64,000 nucleotides of DNA from a virus. Shown here piece after piece: positions 30,264 through 39,970 of this stretch. Under the pieces are notes generated by a model. That model worked only from the letters and a program-made list of their open reading frames with translations. It was not told the DNA's origin and did no database searches. The stretch spans positions 1-64,000 of the IMG/VR virus record IMGVR_UViG_3300017989_000062; one strand, given 5' to 3'. The position numbers and the translations under genes are program-made. Numbering within the stretch: position 1 is the first letter of the stretch; each line of letters opens with the position of its first letter.

Positions 30264-31042
30264 TTGAACTTCCTTTCAAAGTCTTCTCTATACACTCGAA
30301 GATTTTCTGTTTTTCCCTTCGGTGTATTAGCACTCCAAATCTTGTCAGTTGGTCTCATATGTGGAGAGGAATATTCTTGTGGAATATCACCCCATCTTAA
30401 TTTTTTCTTAAAATCACAATAGGCTAAATAGAAAGATGTCTGACCATATCCGATTGGTTTACTCTTGATATCAATAGCATCAATATGTTGTATCCAACGG
30501 TGCATAAATTCAAAAACAGGTTGAGTAAGTCGAAAACCAATAACACTACCCAACACTTTTCTGTTGTCTTTTGAATCTAAACGAAATCTAATACACACAT
30601 CATGTTTTTTAATCATACTAAATAGATTAACCAATTCACAACGAATATACATATCAATATCAAGGTGTAACATATATTTTGCTTTTGGATATAATTGCAT
30701 CACTTGATATATAGAATTTCTATAACGATCTTCAACTGAGATAAACTGTTTCCAAATTCTTGTTCCCTGATTCTTAATATGATCAGTCTCAATTTCATGT
30801 TTAAATTTCAAAAGTTTTTTGATTGGAATTCCTGACTTTCGACACATTTCATGAAGATCTAATTTCTCATTAATAATATCCAAATTCTTATATAATGATT
30901 GTAGTTCTGAAATTTGATCCAATGATAAATCTCTGGTGGTTAAAACAAATTTAGTTTTCTCACCATGAAAGTGTTTAAATGTTTGTAGTAAAAATTTCCC
31001 CCACTCAAAAAAACCATCCGTCATATAAGAATGAATGAGCAT
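30260..31042 (-). CDS. GT-A-like glycosyltransferase
   Basis: 260 residues. A DxD-type metal site is seen at YMLHLDIDMYIRCELVNLF (about 127-145), followed by GSVIGFRLTQPVFEFMHRWI and GYGQTSFYLAY, in the order of GT-A retaining transferases. The ATG at 31042 overlaps the upstream stop (TAATG) after GGAGG. Confidence 0.7.
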   Translation of the reverse strand: MLIHSYMTDGFFEWGKFLLQTFKHFHGEKTKFVLTTRDLSLDQISELQSLYKNLDIINEKLDLHEMCRKSGIPIKKLLKFKHEIETDHIKNQGTRIWKQFISVEDRYRNSIYQVMQLYPKAKYMLHLDIDMYIRCELVNLFSMIKKHDVCIRFRLDSKDNRKVLGSVIGFRLTQPVFEFMHRWIQHIDAIDIKSKPIGYGQTSFYLAYCDFKKKLRWGDIPQEYSSPHMRPTDKIWSANTPKGKTENLRVYREDFERKFK

Positions 31043-31944
31043 TAGTCCTCCAGTAATTGTGGCTGGTAAATAGTGTCCCACTGATATTTGTTGTGTTTAG
31101 GAAGTGTTTTAATTTCAATTGTCTTTTGTGTTTGTAAGTCAATTACAGCCATTCTACATGAACTATTTTCTCCATATGCATAACTAGCGAAAATGAATGC
31201 TTTGTCATCAACAATAACCATACCTCTCCACCATCCTGGTTTTCCAATATTGATTTTCTTGTCAATTTTTACAGGCCACTTTCTTTCCATTAATTCATAA
31301 AGGACATATATCTGATGTTCTCTAGTTCCTGATAAGTAAAAATCACCATCATAAAAATTTCCATCATGGCAATTATGATTTTCTAAAACAGTCTGACCTG
31401 TATTTAATTCAACAACTCGACCTGTTTTCTTTCCTCGAGTTTCATTTTCAAAGCATGTAGTAAACATATAACTACCCTCAATTGCTAAACAATTAGGATG
31501 GGCAACATGAGGTCTTAGTTTATACTCTTTACTCCAATCATAGTTGAGGTCAATATCTCTTTTTGTCATACCTCGAATCCGATCAAATACAAAGATATTG
31601 ACAGATCCGTCAAGCTTGAGAGGATCGTTGATAATTTCGATGGCATCAAGACCAGTATTGACAATATAGAGCTGATGGTTATCAACAACCAGATAATGTA
31701 AATCGTTAAAAGTACTCTTAGAAAGGGAGGCCTCATATTTCCATTTTTTCCAATTGAAATAATGTAAGTCCTGCCAATCCGTGGCGATCAAATAATCTTT
31801 ATATAGAACACCACCTCTCCATCCAGACCTGCGCCATTTTTTATGATGTACATATTGCTCAATAATCTTATTTTCCAATGGATCATAGAGAATAACTCCG
31901 CCCGCGTTTTGAATAATACTCTCAACTGGAATGATAAATTTCAT
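31042..31944 (-). CDS. beta-propeller-like protein
   Basis: 300 residues with repeating aromatic strands (GGVLYKDYLIATDWQDLHYFNW, LHYLVVDNHQLYIVNTG, HPNCLAIEGSYMFTTCF, GNFYDGDFYLSGTREHQIYVL, WWRGMVIVDDKAFIFASYAYGE) that look like propeller blades. No catalytic motif recognised. In a glycan operon it may bind or process sugar; this is inference. Confidence 0.6.
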   Translation of the reverse strand: MKFIIPVESIIQNAGGVILYDPLENKIIEQYVHHKKWRRSGWRGGVLYKDYLIATDWQDLHYFNWKKWKYEASLSKSTFNDLHYLVVDNHQLYIVNTGLDAIEIINDPLKLDGSVNIFVFDRIRGMTKRDIDLNYDWSKEYKLRPHVAHPNCLAIEGSYMFTTCFENETRGKKTGRVVELNTGQTVLENHNCHDGNFYDGDFYLSGTREHQIYVLYELMERKWPVKIDKKINIGKPGWWRGMVIVDDKAFIFASYAYGENSSCRMAVIDLQTQKTIEIKTLPKHNKYQWDTIYQPQLLED

Positions 31945-32933
31945 ACAAATTCCTTTAAGAGATCAACGAATCTTTGCATATTCATTTCACGGCTTCCGAG
32001 ACTCAAAATTTTATCTCTTGCAGCTAATCCTAATGTATTTCGAATCTCGTCCATTATAACTAACTCTTCTACACCGTTTATAAAAGATGTAAGATTATTT
32101 TCGGTAACGATACCAGTTTCGTTGTTAATAAGATAATCTTGCATTCCGCTCATTGGAGCATTAGTTCCAACCACACAGCACTCTGTTAACATCGCTTCAG
32201 CAGGAACAATGTGGAGACCCTCAAGTTTTGTTGGTGATAATAATATGCTCATTTGATTGTATAAATCATTTTTTCTTTTGATATCTGGTTCTTTAACAAA
32301 TATATCAACAAGATCATTATTGGGAACCCCATCAGTACCAAACATAAATAACTTAACATATGGATAATTTTTCTTTATAAATCTTGCAGTCTCAAAGATC
32401 CATTCAGTTCTTTTACCTGCTCTTTTAGAACCCTTATTAAAAATACCTCCAAGTACAACATTCTTTGAATCTCTAATATTTTCTGGATATAATTCATCGA
32501 AATCATAACCGGGTCTGATTATATGTGATGATATTCCATGTTGTTTTAGTTTTTCTTGTAAGCAAATAGAGTTTACAATTTTAATAAATCGACTATCAGA
32601 AAGTATTTTAACTATTTTCTCTTCTGGAGCGTTCCAAATTTCCCAACCCCTAACCCATACAAACTTCTTACCACAACGTTCTGGAAGATCGAGTGTCTGA
32701 TTCCATGTATTATATCCAGTTGCTATAACAACATCACCGCTAGGAAAATGTCCAATTTTATGTATTTTTTTAAATCCTGCTTCCAACGGTGTCCATAGAT
32801 GACGATTACCTATTGTATCCACTATTATAACGTCATGACCAAGTTGATGAAGAATATTAGCAGATCGAACCAGCGTAGCAGATCCGCCATTATTACCCAA
32901 TCCACAATTAATCGAGTTTAATAGAATCCTCAT
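31941..32933 (-). CDS. GT4-family glycosyltransferase
   Basis: 330 residues, GT-B fold. NNGGSATLVRSANILHQLGHDV near the N-terminus, NVVLGGIFNKGSKRAGKRTEWIFETA and VKLFMFGTD mid-protein, and SILLSPTKLEGLHIVPAEAMLTECCVVGTNAPMSGMQDYL as the donor-binding ExxxxE region. Likely transfers hexose from UDP- or GDP-sugar. Confidence 0.85.
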   Translation of the reverse strand: MRILLNSINCGLGNNGGSATLVRSANILHQLGHDVIIVDTIGNRHLWTPLEAGFKKIHKIGHFPSGDVVIATGYNTWNQTLDLPERCGKKFVWVRGWEIWNAPEEKIVKILSDSRFIKIVNSICLQEKLKQHGISSHIIRPGYDFDELYPENIRDSKNVVLGGIFNKGSKRAGKRTEWIFETARFIKKNYPYVKLFMFGTDGVPNNDLVDIFVKEPDIKRKNDLYNQMSILLSPTKLEGLHIVPAEAMLTECCVVGTNAPMSGMQDYLINNETGIVTENNLTSFINGVEELVIMDEIRNTLGLAARDKILSLGSREMNMQRFVDLLKEFV

Positions 32934-33174
32934 GTATTTCCTCTTTCAAAGTAACGGGTTCAACGGGAATCAATTTTTTCAATCTTTTTATTTCCTCTGC
33001 TTGATTAAAATTTTCTGAGTGGAGTTTTGTTATTTCTCGATATGCTCCTCTAAACAATGTTCCAATTTCACCAAGATCTAATTCTCCACCATATGATCCT
33101 GCCATACGATATCTTTCAAGAACTACTAACAAATGTTCTACACGTCTACCAAATGTCTCTAGCCATACATTCAT
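32908..33174 (-). CDS. hypothetical helical protein
   Basis: 88 residues with a C-terminal coiled-coil stretch (TKLHSENFNQAEEIKRLKKLI). It overlaps the GT4 start by 26 nt. The N-terminal WLETFGRRVEHLLVVLERYRMAGSYG is unrecognised. Confidence 0.6.
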   Translation of the reverse strand: MNVWLETFGRRVEHLLVVLERYRMAGSYGGELDLGEIGTLFRGAYREITKLHSENFNQAEEIKRLKKLIPVEPVTLKEEIHEDSIKLD

Positions 33175-33175
33175 T

Positions 33176-34075
33176 TTACTTTTCCTTTTTTTTAAGAGTT
33201 CGTTTCATTTCTCTAACAATAGTCTCTGGAGGTAAGTTATACTTTTTATCCAGTAAAAATTGAGTCGGTGTGTTCTTTACATTATATTTAGTTGCATGGG
33301 CATGTTGTTCATGACCCCATTGCAATGTGGGTGTTCTTATTAAGTTCGAGAGGTTAGGAATACCGCTTTGACTTCCAACTGTTAAAATACTTCTTCTTAA
33401 TGCCTCAATCGTTAAACCAACAAGAGAAGTATCTTCTTGAATTGGAATATCATTTATATCAAAAAATCTTTTCTGAGGATCTGAAATATATTCTGGTGCT
33501 CTGCCACATAAAATAAAGTTAAATTTTTGTAAATAAACATCTGTAGAAATTAGATCATATAACTGTAACCAATGAGGCCAATTTCTCTTTTTACCTTGTT
33601 TTCTAAATCTTGGAGCTAATGTAACAAGAGGTTTATCTATTGGAATTATAGAATCAAAAACTTCTCTGTTTTTCAATCTAGGAGTGAAATTAAATCTCAT
33701 TTGATGTATGTTATATTGTGCTTTCTCTGTGTATTGCCTCTTCATTATAGTAGGAAATATATGATCAACAATTTCATATTTAGAAGCATATTTTAGTTTT
33801 ATTTTTTGTGCTAATTTTTGATAATGTAAGTCTGGAAATCCAGTAAGCTTAAAACAATCTGCCTGTAAATTTTTGAAATCCCCTTCTATAACCAACGGCT
33901 CTAAAATATCAGCTGAATTTCCATACAAATCAAATCTCTCAGGTCGAGTATACACAACTAACTTAACCCGATTTTTGTATTTGTTATGTTTCACCCATAA
34001 AATATGGGGAGCAAACCGTAACACCTCCCACCCAAATTCTCCAACCATTGGACCAGCAAGTATAATTTTTTCCAT
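33176..34075 (-). CDS. GT-B-like glycosyltransferase, divergent
   Basis: 299 residues. MEKIILAGPMVGEFGWEVLRFAPHI, then VTLAPRFRKQGKKRNWPHWLQL, FNFILCGRAPEYI and LRRSILTVGSQSGIPNLSNLIRTPTLQWG follow the two-domain GT-B plan seen in heptosyl- and fucosyl-transferase-like families. Specificity not determinable. Starts after GGGGAT, one base from the upstream stop. Confidence 0.65.
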   Translation of the reverse strand: MEKIILAGPMVGEFGWEVLRFAPHILWVKHNKYKNRVKLVVYTRPERFDLYGNSADILEPLVIEGDFKNLQADCFKLTGFPDLHYQKLAQKIKLKYASKYEIVDHIFPTIMKRQYTEKAQYNIHQMRFNFTPRLKNREVFDSIIPIDKPLVTLAPRFRKQGKKRNWPHWLQLYDLISTDVYLQKFNFILCGRAPEYISDPQKRFFDINDIPIQEDTSLVGLTIEALRRSILTVGSQSGIPNLSNLIRTPTLQWGHEQHAHATKYNVKNTPTQFLLDKKYNLPPETIVREMKRTLKKKEK

Positions 34076-34891
34076 TTACATCCCCGTTAATTTCTTCATT
34101 CTTTTATAAAATTCAGTAAAACTCATTTTATCTATTTGTTTGTCTCGATCTTCATATTTAATTTTTTGCATTTTATTTTTATCTTTACCATATCCAATAA
34201 CATTACAAATTGAGCCAGCATAACTTCCTGAATCAACAACAAGCTTTGCATGTTTTAAAACCATAATATATTTCTTACCATGTTTATTAAGAAGTTTCCA
34301 GTAATTTTGATCGTGTTTTTTGTTTAACCCAACCAGAGGTTTAATTTCAAGATATCCAATATCTCTATAAAAATCTGGTTTGACTGCCCAAAAACCACTG
34401 CCTCCCAATTGTCCAACACCAACGTCATAGCCAGCAATTTTCTCTTTGAGATGATCTATAAACTTTACCCCACCATGCGGATGCCTTCCAATCACTTTAA
34501 CATTACTCATTCCTTTTTCTTTAATCTCTTTCCATGCTTGAGAAATTATTTCATCCCAACCAGGCATTACTAACATATCATTATCAAGAAAAAGTAAGAA
34601 TTCATATTGATTTTTTTGAGGATCTTCTTCATGAAGTCTTCCGAACTGGTTTAATGCAACCGCCTTTGAAAAAGCATTAAATGTAGACTCTTTTGTATTA
34701 AAGGTGACTTGAGTAACCATCCTATTTGCATATAAATTCCAGAAGTATTCAAAATGTTTTTGCTGATTATAATTTGTTAGATTATCATATATGTATAAAT
34801 GAAAATCTGTTGTTGTGTGTTCATATAAAGCTTCAATACATTTTTTTGTCACCGCCAGTCTATTGCGGACACAAATTGCGATCTTAATCAT
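34076..34891 (-). CDS. GT2-family glycosyltransferase
   Basis: 271 residues, GT-A fold. IKIAICVRNRLAVTKKCIEALYEHT is the usual GT2 entry; FLLFLDNDMLVMPGWDEII (about 93-111) holds the DxD motif; GQLGGSGFWAVKPDFYRDIGYLE follows. Probably an inverting transferase. The ATG at 34891 is better spaced to AAGGAT than a TTG 6 nt earlier. Confidence 0.85.
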   Translation of the reverse strand: MIKIAICVRNRLAVTKKCIEALYEHTTTDFHLYIYDNLTNYNQQKHFEYFWNLYANRMVTQVTFNTKESTFNAFSKAVALNQFGRLHEEDPQKNQYEFLLFLDNDMLVMPGWDEIISQAWKEIKEKGMSNVKVIGRHPHGGVKFIDHLKEKIAGYDVGVGQLGGSGFWAVKPDFYRDIGYLEIKPLVGLNKKHDQNYWKLLNKHGKKYIMVLKHAKLVVDSGSYAGSICNVIGYGKDKNKMQKIKYEDRDKQIDKMSFTEFYKRMKKLTGM

Positions 34892-34893
34892 AT

Positions 34894-35760
34894 TCAATAT
34901 CCTTTACAAATAATTTTAGCTATTTGTCCTGTTGAACATTCATCTTTATGACCATATTTATAATGACATTTTTCACAGCATGCTATACCATAATCTGGAT
35001 CAAGAACAAAAAATGGTTCTAATTTTTGCGGTCTTGAATGATGAACAATTGTTGCTTTACTACCACAGTATTCACATTTATAATTAGCTTGTTTTAATAC
35101 AACATGTCGAAATGTTTGAAATTCTGAAGATGTATAAGACAAACTTGTTTTGGGTTGTATTAATTGGTTGTCAGTTTTTCCATATAAAACACACTCGTTT
35201 TTACATTCTTGAGAGCAATATAAATATAGACCATCTATATTATCTCGCTCAATTCTATAAATTCTAGTAAAAAATGATTCCCTGGTTGGAGTAAACCAAC
35301 CTCCTTTTTCCTTAGAATTTTTACAATTATGATTTTTACAATGTGTTTGAATTTCTTTTTTATTATCAGGATTATATCTTATTTCTTCAATTTTAGAAAA
35401 TAATGGATATTTTTGTTGAATGTCTTCTATAGATAACGTTTTTGCTTGACTCCACTTAGCTCGCATTTCAGGTGTAAATTTTATTTTATTTTTACTAACT
35501 TCTGAAAATTTTTTTAAAGTTTTTTCAGAATATATTCCTGTTTTTCCTTTGTTCCATGGAGTCTTTCCTTTTTTAGCTTGACTCATTTTTTTAATTGTTT
35601 CTTTTGAATGTTTTTTTCCAAATAAAGGGTGATTTTCACCTGTACGTTTTTTTCTCATAGTTGGACATTGATTATGATGTTTGCTACAACACCAAGATTT
35701 ATCTTTAAATTGGTGTTTTGCTTTTTTACCACAATATTTACAAACGGGTGTCAACTTCAT
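34894..35760 (-). CDS. HNH homing endonuclease with NUMOD3 motifs (paralogue 2 of 3)
   Basis: 288 residues with the same order as paralogue 1: CKYCGKKAKHQFKDKSWCCS, NUMOD3 repeats (LFGKKHSKETIKKMSQAKKGK, PWNKGKTGIYSEKTLKKFSE), the HCKNHNCKNSKEKGGWFTP cluster, YCSQECKNEC, and HNH CEYCGSKATIVHHSRPQKLEPFF with CEKCHYKYGH. Inserted between two glycosyltransferase genes and overlapping both, with no intron seen. Confidence 0.9.
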   Translation of the reverse strand: MKLTPVCKYCGKKAKHQFKDKSWCCSKHHNQCPTMRKKRTGENHPLFGKKHSKETIKKMSQAKKGKTPWNKGKTGIYSEKTLKKFSEVSKNKIKFTPEMRAKWSQAKTLSIEDIQQKYPLFSKIEEIRYNPDNKKEIQTHCKNHNCKNSKEKGGWFTPTRESFFTRIYRIERDNIDGLYLYCSQECKNECVLYGKTDNQLIQPKTSLSYTSSEFQTFRHVVLKQANYKCEYCGSKATIVHHSRPQKLEPFFVLDPDYGIACCEKCHYKYGHKDECSTGQIAKIICKGY

Positions 35761-37003
35761 TTAACAATCCCCTTATTTTGTCTAAACATTCATCTACATT
35801 TATCAAATCATAACATATCGGATGTCCATGCTCAGAATATTTACAAGGATTTGCACCATGTGTAAAACACGGCGCACACTGTGCAGGACTTTGAATCCAA
35901 TCTACATTTTTATATGTAGTTAATCTAACATTTCCTGTAAATGCTCCGTAGACACCAAAGGCAGGAATTCCCATACTCGTAGCTAAATGAATAAACGAAC
36001 TATCAGGAGATATGGAACATTTCGCTAATGATGTAAGAGCAATTGAAAAATCAAGGGTGGGTGAGTGAGAAGCAAAACTAAAAACTTTGGGTTGTATTTC
36101 TTGAGGCAATGTAGCAATAAAGTCATCTAAATTTTTAACCATTGTTGGTGCATCTGTAATAACAATAGTGTGTCCTTCCTGAACAAGAGGAATCAACAAA
36201 TTTCTCCAAAACTGTGGTCTTGGAGTTCTTAGTGGTGATGATGCTCGTAATTGAACTATCATGAAGTCATCAATTTTATGATCCTTTAACCAATATTTAC
36301 AAGCTTCAACTTTATCTGGTTTCGGTTCTTGTTGTGGTATGAGAAGTTTGTTGGGTAAATCTAACCCCAACCACCTTGAAAATAGATTGTATGCATTCTC
36401 TGTCTTCGCTTCTTCACAACGCTCAATCACACCTTCAAATACAGCATGATAATCTGCTTTTATTAATGCGCTGAATGAAAACGGTAGAGTTAAAAGTTCA
36501 TCAATACAGTCCCATGTTTCAACCATAGCATGATACTGAGGTCCACATGCGAAAATAATGTGACAGGTAGGATATTTTTCTTTGAGATAACGGAGGTTTG
36601 GTTGAATAAACATGAGGTCACCAATACCTCCTGTTCTAGTAACAAGAATAGTTTTATCCGTTAAATCATATCCAATATATGGACGATATATGTTTGCAAA
36701 TTTAACAGAACATGGTTTAAGAACTTTATGTTTTCTTATTGGATCAAACCATAATTGTTGATAAACACCAACATTCATAACATATTTTTGCTTCTTTACA
36801 AGAAATTGTTTTTCAAAAAAGTTTTGTGTGAAAGAGGCATTTCTAACTGCCTCTGCTATTACAATGTTGGGTGGATCCGCGCGCAATTCATCTATATATT
36901 TAACATGTTTTAATTTTTTGTGTAAATTCCCAAACTGACGCATTACTAAACCAGGAATTGGCTTGCCTCTATACTGCGGTTTATGATATTCAAAACCTTC
37001 CAT
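35738..37003 (-). CDS. GT9 (heptosyltransferase-like) glycosyltransferase
   Basis: 421 residues. ILVTRTGGIGDLMFIQPNLRYLKEKYP (about 100-126) is the GT9 start, preceded by a 95-residue extra domain. Later FMIVQLRASSPLRTPRPQFW, HTIVITDA and LAKCSISPDSSFIHLATSMGIPAFGVYGAF match the acceptor/donor regions of ADP-heptose:LPS transferases. C-terminal CAPCFTHGANPCKYSEHGHPIC is a Cys cluster. First gene of the glycan operon. Confidence 0.88.
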   Translation of the reverse strand: MEGFEYHKPQYRGKPIPGLVMRQFGNLHKKLKHVKYIDELRADPPNIVIAEAVRNASFTQNFFEKQFLVKKQKYVMNVGVYQQLWFDPIRKHKVLKPCSVKFANIYRPYIGYDLTDKTILVTRTGGIGDLMFIQPNLRYLKEKYPTCHIIFACGPQYHAMVETWDCIDELLTLPFSFSALIKADYHAVFEGVIERCEEAKTENAYNLFSRWLGLDLPNKLLIPQQEPKPDKVEACKYWLKDHKIDDFMIVQLRASSPLRTPRPQFWRNLLIPLVQEGHTIVITDAPTMVKNLDDFIATLPQEIQPKVFSFASHSPTLDFSIALTSLAKCSISPDSSFIHLATSMGIPAFGVYGAFTGNVRLTTYKNVDWIQSPAQCAPCFTHGANPCKYSEHGHPICYDLINVDECLDKIRGLLNEVDTRL

Positions 37004-37021
37004 TGTTCACAACCTTTCGGA

Positions 37022-37273
37022 CTATTTTTTATTTTTTTCAGCTGCCCAGCCTTTCTTTACCCCTGTAAAAAATTCTTTCTTTTCTTCATCATTCATTTGA
37101 CCAATAGACTTTCCAGTAGCTTGTAATTTTGCTACAAAGAATTTTTGATAATCATTAAGCTCAAGAACAGTGTCTATCTTCCTATCTATAAAGTGGTTAA
37201 ACTCTAACCAAAGTTTATATTCTCCGTCTGCAAAAGCATCGACTAAATCTTCAGCAACTTTTATTTTACTCAT
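37022..37273 (-). CDS. hypothetical protein
   Basis: 83 residues, helical and charged. GGAGGG precedes the ATG at 37273; a longer frame overlaps the NUDIX gene and is not needed. No family recognised. Confidence 0.65.
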   Translation of the reverse strand: MSKIKVAEDLVDAFADGEYKLWLEFNHFIDRKIDTVLELNDYQKFFVAKLQATGKSIGQMNDEEKKEFFTGVKKGWAAEKNKK

Positions 37274-37286
37274 ATGAAACCCTCCA

Positions 37287-37835
37287 TCAACTAGTATTAT
37301 GTTCTCTGATCTTCTCATCAGATAATTCTGAATCAGGATAATCAACGATTTTTTCGTTAGTATTTAATACTTTAACAATTGTTTTCTTTAATTCCGGTTG
37401 AACCATCAATTCAACCTCACCAATACTTGAGACCCATTGATAATTGTCATGTTCTTTACTTAGTTTGATAGTTTGTTTTTGATTTTTCAAATGACATAGA
37501 AAATTATATTGAGTAGATTGTCTGGTTCCTCTATCAGCAAGATATGAAAATTTATCAATGAGTTTAATAGGTTCTACATCAAGACCAGTCTCTTCTTTTA
37601 TCTCTCGTTTTAAACAAGGAATTAATTTCTCATTTGGACCATTATCACATTTTCCTCGTGGACATTCAAAATGTAATGGCCAATGATCATCAGCAGCTCG
37701 TTGAATTAGAAGTAATAGAATTTCACCGTTTTCTCCTTGTTTCACAATTAATCCGCACGCGACGTTAATTCTTTTTTTGATTTTTGCCTCATCGGATATT
37801 GTCAATTCTTTAATGTATTTGTCTAGTATATTCAT
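37287..37835 (-). CDS. NUDIX hydrolase
   Basis: 182 residues. The NUDIX box is visible as CPRGKCDNGPNEKLIPCLKREIKEETGL (about 60-87), with the REIKEETG metal helix intact. Hydrolyses a nucleoside diphosphate linked to another group, such as nucleotide sugars, dinucleotides, NAD or RNA caps. It sits beside the glycan operon, so a nucleotide-sugar substrate is possible. Confidence 0.88.
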   Translation of the reverse strand: MNILDKYIKELTISDEAKIKKRINVACGLIVKQGENGEILLLLIQRAADDHWPLHFECPRGKCDNGPNEKLIPCLKREIKEETGLDVEPIKLIDKFSYLADRGTRQSTQYNFLCHLKNQKQTIKLSKEHDNYQWVSSIGEVELMVQPELKKTIVKVLNTNEKIVDYPDSELSDEKIREHNTS

Positions 37836-37847
37836 AATTTTAATCCT

Positions 37848-39323
37848 TTATGCAATTTGTTTGATCGTATAGAATTCAACAAAATCACCTTCTTCTAAAT
37901 CGAACACAACATGATGATCTTCAACAATTAAATCAAAATCATCCTCAGTTCGTTGTTCATAAACTTGATTTCCTCTATATACGTACATTCCTTTTGGGTC
38001 TTTATAAAATCTATTATCGTTTGTTCGTGAATAACTTGGTTGCATATCTTTAACATACGGACCAGTTTGTGATACAATAAACGAACCATCGACATCTTTC
38101 TTAAATCTTGTTGTTGGAACCTTTTTGGAAACATATAGTCCGTTTGGTTGTTTTTCTTTTATCGTTGTATATAATCTGTCAATATATGTTGATTTGTCAT
38201 CACCTGTAAAAATAACCAATGTATTACCATTATTATAAAATTGATAGTGATCCCCATAAGACATAGTCCCATATTTTGTCACAACGACAAAGTTATCTAA
38301 CTCACTTGTTGTGTCAACTGTAAAAGGTAATTCAATATGTATATCAGATGTAGAGTCAGCTTCTAAAGTTGTTATTCGATGAAAGAATCTATTGTTTACT
38401 TCATACTCTTTTGAATCTGCTGATACTATATGTCTTTTCTCCCCGATGTCTTGCGCAAATTCTTCATAAGCTGAATATGATGAACCATATTTCAGATTCA
38501 TAATTGGAGGTGGTGCATTAAGAGGGCGTAAGGCATCAGCTCTAAATGTCATAAATGAGGGAAACTCAACTTCATATTCAAGAGTCGCGTTGAGTTTCCA
38601 TTCAGGTAATCTATCCGTTCCACCATATCTAGCTGAACCATCAGATAAGGACATAAGTTTGAAAATTGGTTTTATTCTACATGGAAACACTCTTTCATTT
38701 TTAGCTGTTGTTTTAATTAATCTAGTTGATGCTCCATTGCTTTCCCAATCAATTTGATAATTCTCTCCTGTTACTTCATTTTGATATACATAGTTCCAGG
38801 CATCATCATCAAATATAATAAAACTATTAAACCATGTTGGATAAATATATCTTTCCATTCCTCCAAAAATCTGAAGCATTAGAACTCTCATATCACAATA
38901 TTCATAAAATGACTGAAGTAACATAATGAGTTCTATGTCGCCCTTGTATCTTGCAAAACAAACATTTACTTCAACATTACCATCATTAAAAATTGGTTCA
39001 AAAAGTAAATTTGCAAGACCTGGTGCTAAATTAGGAAATCTCCAAAGTTGTTTACCACCTGCAGAAGCATCCGCTGTATTGAATTCTCCAGTTGGATTTA
39101 AAATAAGAGCAGGGACATTAGGCATATCTGCTTCACGTCCCTGCTTATTTTCTTTAGTAATATATTCTACAGCTTTTTCATATGTGCCAACGACGGTCCA
39201 GTCGAATCTTGGATACAAATAATCAGCAAAATAATCCAGAACATCTTTGAAAAAATTTCCAAATACATTATGAATAAAGTGATAGTGATAACGATGTTCT
39301 GTCTTGTTAGCGTCAGAAGACAT
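37848..39323 (-). CDS. large unrecognised protein, possibly virion-associated
   Basis: 491 residues, beta-rich and aromatic, without signal peptide or transmembrane helix. The N-terminal YHYHFIHNVFGNFFKDVLDYFADYLY and the later stretches have no motif I can name. Size, composition and position in a run of similar proteins suggest a structural protein. GGAGG upstream. Confidence 0.55.
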   Translation of the reverse strand: MSSDANKTEHRYHYHFIHNVFGNFFKDVLDYFADYLYPRFDWTVVGTYEKAVEYITKENKQGREADMPNVPALILNPTGEFNTADASAGGKQLWRFPNLAPGLANLLFEPIFNDGNVEVNVCFARYKGDIELIMLLQSFYEYCDMRVLMLQIFGGMERYIYPTWFNSFIIFDDDAWNYVYQNEVTGENYQIDWESNGASTRLIKTTAKNERVFPCRIKPIFKLMSLSDGSARYGGTDRLPEWKLNATLEYEVEFPSFMTFRADALRPLNAPPPIMNLKYGSSYSAYEEFAQDIGEKRHIVSADSKEYEVNNRFFHRITTLEADSTSDIHIELPFTVDTTSELDNFVVVTKYGTMSYGDHYQFYNNGNTLVIFTGDDKSTYIDRLYTTIKEKQPNGLYVSKKVPTTRFKKDVDGSFIVSQTGPYVKDMQPSYSRTNDNRFYKDPKGMYVYRGNQVYEQRTEDDFDLIVEDHHVVFDLEEGDFVEFYTIKQIA

Positions 39324-39325
39324 AT

Positions 39326-39955
39326 TTATTCCTCCGAGTCGCCATTTAACTTAATAACCTCTTTTTCTTCTGATGGAATTATTGCTTTGGGTTCATGTAA
39401 TCTTTTTGATTCTAACTTTTCTTTATAGAAGTCATCCAGTAAGGCGATTCCTGGTGTAGTTGCTATTTGCATAGCTGTAGTTCTAACAATCTTCTTTTGT
39501 AATTTCCTTACAATGTTTTGTCTTTCAGCAATCAAAAACAAAAACTCATTTGTATAAGCTGTTAGACACAAACCATATATTGTTAAAGTGTCGTAAAGAG
39601 TTCTATCATCCAGTTCAATTTTTGCTACACTAATTGTTTCATTTGAAACAATATTAACATCATGAAAATACTCCGGACGTATTGTTTGAAATTGATTCAA
39701 TATATCCAGGTTGTTACTACGATAATTATGTAACTCCAAAAACGTTTCTGAAAACCTTGAACTTTCAAGATTCTTAAACATCGTAATTTTTGGTGTTCGT
39801 TCAATTACTTTGTTTCTTGGAAAATCTGGATCAACTGAAAACAATAAAAAACTAGATCTTTTATTAAAAAATACTCCAATGTTGTAATAACCATCAAGAA
39901 ATGGCACTCTCAACTGATAGCATCTATCTAGAGCTTTTCCTAGTGTCAAAGCCAT
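39326..39955 (-). CDS. hypothetical protein
   Basis: 209 residues; LGKALDRCYQLRVPFLDGYYNIGVFFNKRSSFLLFSVD at the start and a C-terminal charged tail. Strong AAAGGAG site, 2 nt from the next gene. Unrecognised; the tight spacing groups it with its two large neighbours. Confidence 0.6.
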   Translation of the reverse strand: MALTLGKALDRCYQLRVPFLDGYYNIGVFFNKRSSFLLFSVDPDFPRNKVIERTPKITMFKNLESSRFSETFLELHNYRSNNLDILNQFQTIRPEYFHDVNIVSNETISVAKIELDDRTLYDTLTIYGLCLTAYTNEFLFLIAERQNIVRKLQKKIVRTTAMQIATTPGIALLDDFYKEKLESKRLHEPKAIIPSEEKEVIKLNGDSEE

Positions 39956-39970
39956 TAGTAATTCTCCTTT

